Below, one piece after another: positions 14,301 to 23,900 of a stretch of 64,000 nt of DNA. This DNA comes from Apostichopus japonicus (lineage: Eukaryota; Echinodermata; Holothuroidea; Aspidochirotida; Stichopodidae). The DNA lies in the NCBI RefSeq assembly GCF_037975245.1, contig NC_092565.1, positions 15,715,499-15,779,498 of the forward strand, written 5' to 3'. A model generated the notes under the pieces. That model ran no database searches, was not told the origin of the DNA, and saw nothing but the letters and a program-made list of their open reading frames with translations. Every line of letters starts with the position of its first letter. The stretch's first letter is position 1. A program made the translations under genes and the position numbers.

Positions 14301-17300
14301 ATCGCGCCTTTTCATGAAGTTTTCAACAGATTTTTGTTTCTCTTTTCAGTTCATCGGTTACTGTTACAGAGACTTTTGAAGCAAATATTTCTTCGTTAAT
14401 TGCGTAGCCCCTACTGTAATAGCGTAGGCATTGTATGGCAGTTATAAGCCTAATATTACTACAATTTTTAAAAAGTTTAACTTACAAAATATGCGATATT
14501 ATGAAACAAACAACGTTTGGCAAAGCTCCATTTCTAGACTGCCTAACAATGAATAGCTTGCACTATACTACAACTACGGTAGGCTACATTTTCCAAGGTA
14601 CCTTACTGTGAGCTCTTCCCCTGTCTAACACCTGTTTGTTAACAGTTTTTGGCATGTTGCCAAGGAACGTTTCATGGTCTAGAATTAATAAGGTCAGTCA
14701 GTAAAGGTTCGGTTAAGTTATGTGAATTATTATCTTAGACGTTTAAGAAAAGTAGGTAAAATATGATCCCCGTATTAACAGTTAGGTAAGTAAAACAGCC
14801 AACTGACTCCTCCGCATGAACAAAACAATCTATTCCCCATGATACATGAAAGTAAACCTTGTAATCACATGTTAATGGCCACTCTGCATGATTAACTAAA
14901 TGCTTAATATTGTTCCATGTTCTTGTAGAAAACGTCAACTTCGCAATATACAATTAGTTGTGTTTTTGTAGTTAGGTGAGATCCGTAACCGACGAGGTGG
15001 TTAGGCTATTGGCTATACACTTAACTATGGTAGGATATTATTTTCTCCGTAATTTTGGAAATTCTAGAAAATACTTTCCCCCCCCCCCCCGCTTAACACC
15101 AGATGTGTTCTTACGTTTTATTCATAAATGGGTGTACTAGTGTCTTGTTTACATGACATTGTAACATTTAGCACGATATGCCAGTTTCGCGTGAATTATT
15201 CGAAAGTGTTTTGCTCGATCTTTCGTAATATTTGAAGGTGTACCAGTTTACCTTTCGTACACAATTGGTAATTTCTCTATTGATTTTCAGAGTGTTTTTC
15301 TCTATACAATCAAGTGAATACGTTGTGCATTGAGTATAAACTTATCACGAATGCAAGAAAACGATGCAGGGATTTCCAGCAGACAAATGTTTTCTTTGTG
15401 GGATTACTGAGTCAGTTGAATGGAATCCCGCACCTTAGAGGGAACACTGAACTGAAGTCAACTTCATATGAAAGAAAACGTTTACTACTTCAATACAATA
15501 TAAATTTGAAAGGATTAGATTCAGACTCGTCACGTTGTCGAACGGGGTAACAATAGGCGCTTCACGGGTCACTTACCACTTGGTAATCCCTTCAGTCGTA
15601 CCGCCGATTTTAAAAATCTTTTGTATGGATGCGTGATAAAGTTTGCAATTGTTACGTGATTTTCGGCAAGCAGATGTTGCGGTCTATTTCGGGAACAAAG
15701 TGATGTGAAGACGCGCCGTTGCGACTGCGTAATTGGCATTACAAAAACGGTTAAACTTATACGATGTAGGCGGACGTTTATCCGGCCGTTCGGTCGGTTA
15801 ACTGGTTAACCGTTTAACCGTTACAGCCCTAATAAAGAACTATGTTTTAGAAGGTATTGTCATAGGGTACATGGCTTACCAGAAACACTCAATGAATGCA
15901 GTGACAGTACCATCCATTTTGCAAAACATAACATGGATATTTTCCTTTCAAGAACAGATTATAAGTACTATACAATCACAAGGCATCACACCAAGAGCAA
16001 GAGACACCCTATCAAACCCAGTGACATAATTTTTTTTAAAAACCCAGCCCTATTCTTTCATTTTGAAGTTAACCTCTTACAATGCTACCTTTTATAGGCC
16101 AGGGTTACCTTCAAAGACATGGCAAGGTTCTTAAACAAAGGCTCCATTCTTGAACAACGTTCTTGTTCTTGGAGATATGACATAGCAGAGAGAGCTAAGC
16201 CTCTTGACTGAAAGATTTTAATCACAGACAGTTATAATAAACAATGACACATTATCTTATTATAAAGGGTAGGCTTTCACTTGTTACCTTTCCCCTGAGT
16301 CTGAGTATTCAGAGATTTGATATGACCATTGTGCTATATACTGTATTATTTTCTTTTTTAGTGATTCCTCACTGATTAATTGTTGAAATGTTAATTTGAA
16401 TTTCACTAAACTTGGATATGCCTACCCAAGAATACCCATGCAACATTTACTGTCACTCAAATATATGACATTCATAAAGCAATTATTTGTAGTGTAGGCC
16501 TAGGCCCTAAATGAGAAGCCGATGCATGGCATGATACTAGGCATAGTAGTATAGTCAGTATTGCGAAGTTCGGAACACTGCGAAGTTCGGACACCCTAAG
16601 AAATACACAATTTCACCTTGACAACCTACAGGAAGAGCCATATTCCACCAAAAAGTACGAAGCTACAGTTATTTTCTCTCCAAAATGACCCGTGTGCAAG
16701 AAAGTACTTACATATTTGTCAATAAAATGACGGAGATCTATGAAGTCTGTTATAATTACTGAAAGAGCAACTGCGCCACCAATTTTATCACCAGCGCCAC
16801 ACTGTGGGTTGCGTGTCCGAACTTCGCAATACTCTAGCAAAGAAATACCAGTTCCACAATCACGAAAAATCTTCTTGGAATACAACGTGAAAACAGTTTG
16901 CAGGAAAGAAAGTTTGGCCGTGTATTGCAATATACAGTAACACAATTCTTCCACCATATGAAGTATATTTTCCGGTGATTTATACCAGAAGATTTAGTTT
17001 TGGGGTGTTTTATGGCTTAGGTGTCCGAACTTCGAAGTGACCATGCTAGTACTTATTCCCAGTTCTTGCTATTAAACTTAGTTAAACGTTTGGCCTAAAT
17101 TAGTGACATTTGAGTTGACGGGCAACCTACTGTACGCTAGTTGCAGGCCATTCGCAAAAGCGACTTTCACAAAGCCTAGCATAAGGCTACGTCTAGCGTA
17201 CCCTCTTCTCCAAATGAGTATATATACAGTTACATGCACATAATTGTCTGACAATCACGATGGATTCGTACTCCAAAACAATAATCAATTGCCTGCACAT

Positions 17301-17433
17301 TGAGCCTAACTTAGGCCTAGGAATAGCTCCGTGGCAGGCATTCATTCCAACTCAATCTCAGTAATATCGAGATGCGCGAAACAACCTTACTTGCGATCTC
17401 TTTCCTAATGAGCGATGAACTAGGCTCTGCCAT
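8938..17433 (-). CDS. DEK_C plus SWIB domain protein, Uaf30/Spp27-like, nine exons, complete
   Basis: Coding exons on the minus strand are 17433-17391, 13316-13226, 13024-12871, 12425-12366, 11835-11691, 11039-10981, 10485-10426, 9594-9540 and 9020-8938. They sum to 750 nt (249 aa plus TAG) with all splice phases agreeing. Residues 5-59 form a DEK_C domain (LIRKEIA, then DADLSSLSSKKVRKLLEE, then RKKEVDKVLMEEL). An acidic and Lys-rich linker follows at 60-116. Residues 119-126 read GDEELARRLQEE, then a basic stretch suggesting nuclear location. Residues 165-249 are a SWIB/MDM2 domain: NSDMVLSPELAEIMG, SRSEVVKRMWQIVKERELA, DPKNKQFHICDDQLLKVFG and a final FSMMKYLKRHI. In yeast this architecture is Uaf30, a subunit of the RNA polymerase I upstream activation factor; the role in an animal is inferred to be chromatin or transcription related. 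The start is the first ATG before the DEK_C helix. It is divergent to the sideroflexin gene. Confidence 0.88.
11184..11358. repeat. Two (AT)n microsatellites in intron 5 of the SWIB gene
   Basis: Alternating AT runs occupy about 11184-11208 and 11292-11358. They flank a non-repetitive 83-nt segment that contains the hammerhead-like fold. Confidence 0.9.
11241..11290 (-). ncRNA. Candidate type I hammerhead ribozyme
   Basis: Read on the minus strand from 11290: TTGC, then the core CTGATGA (11286-11280), then a stem II region, then GAA (11257-11255). ACT-CCG-AGT (11254-11246) forms a minimal stem III with a 3-nt loop, followed by A at 11245 as the base before the cleavage site, then GCAG, which pairs with the opening TTGC as stem I. 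Every invariant core nucleotide of the hammerhead (CUGANGA, GAA, and A15.1-U16.1 followed by H17) is in place. Stem II pairs imperfectly, with one bulge and one C-A mismatch around the loop AGC. Penelope-like elements and retrozymes carry hammerheads with such a tiny stem III. It may be a decayed copy; activity is not shown. Confidence 0.5.
14022..15831. mobile_element. hAT-like DNA transposon, non-autonomous, 1810 bp, in SWIB gene intron 1
   Basis: The ends are TAGGGCTGT at the left and ACAGCCCTA at the right, a 9-bp perfect terminal inverted repeat. Both subterminal regions carry multiple GGTTAACCG-type motifs. The element is flanked by a perfect 8-bp target duplication, ataaagaa, at 14014-14021 and 15832-15839. 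End sequence and duplication length fit the hAT superfamily. The longest internal frame (15314-15550, plus) has no transposase motif, so it is probably mobilised in trans or dead. Confidence 0.88.
16557..17041. mobile_element. Compound inverted-repeat element, probable MITE
   Basis: The motif CGAAGTTCGG recurs in both orientations. The 17-mer at 16557-16573 is a perfect reverse complement of 16817-16833. A second pair, at about 16577-16600 and 17015-17037, reads 'cgaagttcggacaccctaag' against 'cttaggtgtccgaacttcg'. The two nested pairs suggest a foldback element or one copy inserted in another. No target duplication is clear. Open frames inside (16613-16957 minus, 16740-16940 plus) show no known domain. 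Confidence 0.55.
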
Positions 17434-17747
17434 GTTCAGTTATTGTTTATCTTCAATTCCGGGCTTCTTGTTAACCTTCGACACGAGTGATTTCAAGAAT
17501 TCCGAAAAAAAATAGGGGGAAAATATTATAATGTTGTCCCATGTAACATTTGTTCGCACTCCGCCGTATCACAGAAACATACTTATGGAACGCCAAAAGT
17601 ATGGAACGCCAAAAGGACTAAAGGTGGCGTTGCTACCCTAAATAGGAGGTGCTACTACCCTAAACTCGAGGTACTACTACCCTAAGCAGGATGTGCTACT
17701 ACTCCTAAGAGAAGATGTTGCTGTAAAAGCTGACGCTTCTACTATGC

Positions 17748-18372
17748 TGACTTTATTTGTCAGGTTTCCTGATCTCCTTTTCTTCATATTGTCTGTCTCA
17801 TCTTCATTGGAAAATGAACATCCAATAAGCATTCTACCAATAGTTGCAGATACAAAACGAATTTAGCTTGAAATATCGAAGTCTTCGTTTTTCGATCTTC
17901 GTTTTCGAGATTTGCAGTATAGGCAAATCTCGAAAAGGAAGACCGAATAACGAAGACTTGCAATAATAATCATTTAAAACAGATACAATCGTCATGAAAC
18001 TCTCCAAGTAGATCATATAAGGTTTAATGGCCGTGTCAGCCCTAGGGACGGGTGAGTGGGGATTATGAAACAAGTAGTTCGTGGTAAGGAGCATTGCATT
18101 AAAGCTTATGGGCATCCGTACAACTGTGATCTATTCCGGCTTTTTCAAAATTAAGGCCACCATTGACTTTATTTGTCAGGGTTCCTGATCTCTTTCTCTT
18201 CATATTGTCTGTCTCATTTTCTTTGGAAAATAAACATCTAATAAGCATTTTACCAATAGGTTCAGATACAAAACGAAGTTAGCTTGAAATATCGAAGTCT
18301 TCTTTATTCGGTCTTCCTTTTCGAAAACGAAGATCGAAAACGAAGACTTCGTCCCTAGGGCTGACACGGCGG
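17748..18372. repeat. Direct duplication of about 138 bp with inverted terminal motifs
   Basis: Positions 17748-17885 and 18164-18300 are diverged direct copies starting 'tgactttatttgtcagg' and ending in a 'tatcgaagtcttc' stretch. Each copy continues into an AT/CG hairpin built from 'cgaagtctt' and 'cgaaaacgaag' pieces (for example 17870-17963). A 20-nt motif 'ccgtgtcagccctagggacg' near 18031-18051 is the reverse complement of the stretch near 18350-18370. Because TAGGGCTG is a hAT-type end, the two ends face away from each other, as if two elements abut. Confidence 0.6.
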
Positions 18373-18654
18373 ACCGCACATGACACTAACCATTTTGACC
18401 TTCCCGATGTCCAATTTTGATGAATTTTGCACCGTTCGATTTGTCCTGTCGAGTTCTACAACATATATCTTCTTTTGAGGTTTTTCGACACTATTTTGTT
18501 TGGCTCGATTGTAAATTCGGCCTTACATGCATGCTATTATGCAAAAATATGCAAATTTTTACGATTTCTACCGACTTGTACGGAACGGCATAAACTTGTA
18601 CGTTTCCTAAAGGGGGTCCTTTTCCTCATTGTGAATGATACCGAACCTTTTTGG

Positions 18655-18765
18655 CTAGGCCTATTATGAATAACGAAGCTTTTTGTCTATTATGGATTAC
18701 GAACCCTTTGCTCTATAATGAATATCGAACCCTTCGTCCTATTATGAATAACGAGCCTTTTTCAC
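18655..18765. repeat. Degenerate short tandem repeat, left part
   Basis: About four imperfect copies of a 25-30 bp unit containing 'attatgaataacgaaccctttt'. The same unit resumes at 19431 after the LINE fragment, so the LINE seems to have inserted into the array. Confidence 0.7.
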
Positions 18766-18769
18766 CATT

Positions 18770-19430
18770 TATCTTGGTATCCTGTTTAGTGACAATTTAT
18801 CTTTCTCTACTCATATTGATAAGATTTGCTCTAGGACCAGCAGAACCCTTGGCTTCCTTAATATGAATTTGCGCTCTTGCCTACCAGAATTACGTGAATT
18901 GGCCTATATGTCTATGTGTCGTTCTACTCTTGAATATGCAGCTCAGATTTGGGACCCTTATAAGGTCTCAAACCAAGATAAAATAGAAAAACTTCAAAGG
19001 AAGGCAGCACGCTTTGTACTCGTGATTTCCGTAGGCAATCCAGCGCGCGCGTCACTGAGATCTTGAAGAGGCTTTGAAATGGGAACCCCTCACAGAAAGA
19101 AGGAAAAGGGCCAGACTTATGCTCTTTTACCAAATTATTAATGGCCTAATTGCAGTCCCAAACGAGACTAATCCCTTCTTGAAACCAGGGAGGCGTGGCC
19201 GCTATACACAAATTCCACATAATCATCGTGCTTTTCAGTATAGTTTCTATCCTAGGACTATAAAAGACTGGAATACACAATCCTCGGCCGTTAAAGAGTG
19301 CCCTAGTCTTGAGGTGTTTAAGACAAGATTGCCCATCGCATTATTATTAGCACTGCTGAGCTGCGCAGCAACATCCTCGTTGTGATACCCGAGAGGGGTT
19401 TTAACGAGTATCTAACAGAAGCAGAAGCAG
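18770..19430 (+). mobile_element. 5'-truncated LINE fragment (CR1/jockey-like reverse transcriptase C-terminus), broken
   Basis: The frame from 18770 reads YLGILFSDNLSFSTHIDKIC, then TLGFLNMNLRSCLPELRELA and LEYAAQIWDPY, then KIEKLQRKAARFV. These are the hallmark motifs after the palm domain of CR1/jockey-type non-LTR reverse transcriptases. Near 19040-19075 the frame shifts by a net +1, and homology resumes as LKWEPLTERRKRARLMLFYQ, SFYPRTIKDWN and LEVFKTRLP up to about 19330. The 3' end carries 'gaagcagaagcagaa'. Catalytic and endonuclease parts are missing, so it is a dead 5'-truncated copy. Confidence 0.85.
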
Positions 19431-19620
19431 AATGAATATCGAACCCTTTTACCAATTATGAACAACGAACCTTTTTTTTCATTATGAATAACGAACCTTA
19501 TGAACAAGGAACCTTCTTGCTCATTATGAATAACAAACCTTTATGAACAATGAAGCTTATGGATGATGACCCTTATGAACAATGAACCTTATGAATATAG
19601 AACCTTATGAATATCGGGCT
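19431..19620. repeat. Degenerate short tandem repeat, right part
   Basis: Around eight imperfect copies of 'attatgaataacgaacctt' and shorter 'atgaacaatgaacctt' variants. It continues the array on the left of the LINE fragment. Confidence 0.7.
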
Positions 19621-20109
19621 GTCACCCACTGTGGTGTACCTTGTAATTGTCATATATTGTATCCGTAAAAAAATTAACAGAAAACGACACATTGTTTTAA
19701 GGGGCATCTTGTTTGTAAGTTCATGTGAAGGCTTCGACTCTTGGATTCCCAGACAGGGGTCTACCTCTGGACCTAGTAAATGATTTGACGTGTGACTCGA
19801 CCTGAGTTGACTTGACTTGAGCCTTGACCCAAGAGTGACTCGTTAGTCGTTGCAACTGCTGGTTGGACAATTATATAGTGTATTGTTTAGACACTAACTA
19901 CAGCCTACCAGGAGCAATCTCCTAGTTTCCTGACTGTTCCATCGGCAACTTTTCTCTTTCTCATGAATCCAAATATTTGCTCTCTTTATATTTACTCTAA
20001 ATCGATCACTGATCTTGTGAGCAAAGCTGGCTTTTCTTCGCAAGTTCTCACCTTGGGAAAAATCTACGGTTACCGATTAATTGTGTATTTCCTTTCACAA
20101 TGTATATAT

Positions 20110-20300
20110 TCCTTTTGTATGTATGTATGTATGTATTCCTTTGTATGTATTCCTTTCACATTATGTATGTATGTATTCCTTTCATACATACATACATACA
20201 TCCTTTCATACATAAATACATCCATACATACAATGTATGTATTCCTTTCACAATGTATATATTCACGTGATAAAACAAATAAATCAAATCAAATCAAATT
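20110..20300. repeat. tatg/catac microsatellite with an (aaatc)n tail
   Basis: Runs of tatg and their complement catac alternate with 'attcctttcacaatgtatatattc' blocks, giving local inverted symmetry. It ends in 'aaatcaaatcaaatcaaat' at 20280-20298, like a retroelement 3' tail. Confidence 0.75.
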
Positions 20301-20915
20301 GAACTTCAACATCCAGGGGCGGGATTTTAAGAAAGGAGAGATTTAGTCCTGAGGTCGTCGAATCCGTCTCCCATGTAGGGGGTCTGCGGTTGTGTTAATA
20401 AATACTTTTTTTGTGTGGGGTTGGAAAGAGAAGGGGCCCCTCCCTCCTGGTTTGGCGCCTGCAATCATTGTCTATTTCTTGACGTAAGGTTTACATCAAT
20501 CATGGAGTTGTTTTGGAACATAACAAATCCTTGCATCAACTAGGCGGTGTGAAGCGTTATAGTTCCCGTAGTATAACTGAGCACCCGCCGCTATGCAGCT
20601 GTTCTGTGTATTGCACACCTAGAAATTGATAAGGATTGCACACCAGAAGTATGTAGTTCTGTATTATCCACAGCACACTCAGTGTGCGTTAATATGTTGT
20701 CTACGTGAGCTCTTGTAGCCTTCTCAACTTACTAAATGGAAACAATTTTGACAATAAGAAATGCCATATAGTTATTGCAGTGTGAAGTAATTCTGACAAA
20801 GTTACAACATTCAAGAAGGTTGTGAAGGCGATGTTCTGTTGATACCCTGAGAAGTTGTAAAAATCGAAGTGAGCCTCTTGACTGTCGATATTATTGTGTC
20901 ATTACAACATACACA

Positions 20916-23900
20916 ATGCAATCTACAGACCAAACGACAGGCGATTACCCGGCCTTTAGGTTAAACCAGCCAAGGTTTGATCAGGTAAATTATGATTTGG
21001 AAGTTTACTTCAATTTGAAGGCTCGCCTTTAGCTGCTCTCAAAGTAGCTCTGCCTACGCCTTCTAAGCTTATCGGTACAATTTTTAGTATATAGGCCTAG
21101 TATTAGTAAAAAAAATATAGTAGTGACTAGTGGGCCTAGGCTAATACTGAATATAAATGTACAAAGTAGGCTATAGATGTATTTAGGCCTAGGCCTTATC
21201 ATGATTTTTCACTTTGCCCCGTATGCATATCAGCACCCTATTGTGGGCCCCAAATGTTTCTCTCATTTTGCTGTGCCACCCCCCCCCCCCCCCTACTTCC
21301 AAATCTGTGGTGATGCCATTTTACCACTTTTCACATATCCTACACTATTTGGTTTTTATTTCCAGGGGACATTTCTCGGACGCTATAGACATTTCTTGGA
21401 CATTATTGATCCTCGAACCCTTTTCACAACAAAGGTAATTCTGGATCCAATTATTTTATGGAGTGTAGTAATATGTCTCTCATAAGTCCTAGCTAAAAGG
21501 TGTGAAGACTCGCGCATAAAGAAACGTCTCATGCCGGTAATCTGACCTAGTTTCAAATGAGGTGTAACAGAAGTGTTAGACCCCGCCATCGTTCCCAGAA
21601 AATACACACGCAGCTTGCTACCATAGGTAATTAGACACTAGTGTACAGTCAGTACATGCAGCTGTGGTCAATACCCACAGCACACTGTACAAACGATACA
21701 GCGATATGGACATCTCACGTACAGCTAAAGATAATAATGTATCATGTTTCATGACTGTCTGCATTTTGTATCGACAAGCAAAAACGTCACTGGCAAGCAA
21801 CGGAAAGTTAACTTTTACAGAGTGCGGCACGCGGTTTGGGGCGAGTCTTCAATGCCTTAACTTTAAGTGGTTGCTCAGATAGCAACCTGAGTCCTGGTTA
21901 TAGAAATGTTGAGATGAAAAGCAAGGAGGAACAAACAAAAGTGTTGGCTACGTACCCCATCTTAGCTAGATAAAAGTATTGTAAAGGAAGCATTAACAGA
22001 TCTATCACTTCCTTCTACTTGACTGTGCATGACTACCAAGAAGATGATAATCATTTTCACATGCATAGGAAGAGATGAAAGAGGGATTGGCAAAGGTGGG
22101 GAGGGGATGGGGGGGGTTTGAGGGGAAGGAGTAATAAAGTTGAAAAAAATAATGATAAATGGATAGATATTATTATATATCCTTTGATATGAAGTATTCT
22201 TGTAGGAAAATATATTTATGTGTGTATGCCTATTGGTAGAATCAGCAAGTTTGTTATTTTTTTAGCGATTAGTCAAGGTACCAGGAACCAAGAATTAATC
22301 TCCTTTTTGATGGTTGAAGAAACTATTCATAAAATGATTTTCCATATTTTCCTGAATATATATTTTTAGAAACAATTGGAGGATGCAATTAAACTTCTGG
22401 ATGACTTCAAATCTGGAACAAGATCAGAAAATGTCTCTAACAAGGAACTATGGGAAGCTCAGAAGATAAAGCAGGTAAGAAAAGTAATTGGTACTTATAA
22501 TGTCAAGATACATTGCTTATCAACAACTGTATTTGTCGCCCTCTATACCTCCCCCCCCCCAACGTCTGCCATCCTTAGTGCAAAGGCTGACAAGTAAAAG
22601 TTACGGCATTTGTCTGAGAATTTCTAACAAAACTTTATGGTGTGGATTATGGATGGTGGATGTAGATGGTGATGGCATGTGTGTGTATGTGACACTTGCT
22701 TATAAACATGGTAACTCAAATAGGTAATTGTGGATTTACTTCATACTTGGTATTTGGATCTGTCTTATTAAGTACAATAATGCTATTGTTTTCTATGAAG
22801 AATTCAGTGGTCATTTGGGGTCAAGGTCAAATCAGAAACTTTAAATAAACAAAGAAAGTACATCTTTGTTGAACTGCATACTTGGTATGCAGATTCGGCT
22901 TGTTGAGTACAAGAACCCTATTGAAATTGATGGAGGTCAAAGGTAATTTGCGGTCAACATTTTATCTCGTTAAAGCGATCTTGTAAACACGATAACACAA
23001 GAAGTACTGTACATCTTTCTTGAACTTCATACGTAGTATGTACTGTAGATCTATCTTGATGAGTGCAAGAATCCTATTGAAATTAGTAGAGGTCAAAGGT
23101 TACATGAGGTCAACAGGCAACAAAGTCTGAAAAACCGTTTGCAAATGATAACTCCAAATCAATGCTACAATTAATCTGTGAATTCTAGGATGCTATGATT
23201 GTCTCTTGGTGGCAAGGAATCATAAAGCTAACTGGCTTTCTGATTATTATTGAAGGTTTTCTTATTAGGTATTTAGACAGAGAGAGAGAGAGATAGAGAT
23301 GGGGAGATAGATGTTTAGTTGCAGTATGTATGATTTCAAGAATAGCTAAACATGCATAGCATAGTACAGAAAACCACTTTGAACGGTCTTCGTCTTCGTT
23401 TTCGTTACGGTGACACATCCGCAAAAAGGAACAATATCTCACCACACACACGTTAAGAGAGTAATTAGTTAAATCTGACCCGAGATATGCTGACAGGATT
23501 CACAGAACCACTGGAACTACTAATGAGGTCTGAAGGCAGACTATTCCAATCCGGTCTTGCAGCATTACATGTAAATACCTAAATGGAAATGCTTGTTCCA
23601 ACTGGTTGATGTTGCACAGTATATTACTGGTTTTAGTAAGCACGATTCAGTTAATTGGTTGTTTCTATGAAAGTGGAGAAGATAATTGCTTGTGAATTTT
23701 GGATCTACAAGAGCTGCTGGACTTGAGGCAACATGGTATTGAGGCAACATGAGTAATTAGTCTTTCAGCTTGATTTACTATTCTGTTGGTTCAATTCCCC
23801 TCCCAAAACTCTAAAATGTAGGAAACCATACTACATGTTCTATGTACACTGCAGTAGTAGGACATAGTTTGTGTGATAGTTTGACCATATAAAATATTTA

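Larger units (their letters stand above)
17434..20915. other. Divergent spacer between the SWIB and sideroflexin genes
   Basis: About 3.5 kb between two ATGs pointing apart. It holds the duplicated repeat at 17748-18372, a LINE fragment in a short tandem repeat, and a tatg-type microsatellite. Promoters of both genes must lie here or in upstream untranslated exons, but no TATA box or other core element could be placed with confidence. A few imperfect copies of 'gctactaccctaa' occur at 17630-17705. Confidence 0.6.

Noticed and set aside
15314-15550. Possible transposase fragment in the hAT-like element
   Set aside because: The 78-aa peptide shows none of the hAT catalytic or dimerisation motifs I know.
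16613-16957. 114-aa open frame on the minus strand
   Set aside because: It lies inside the inverted-repeat element and has no recognisable domain.
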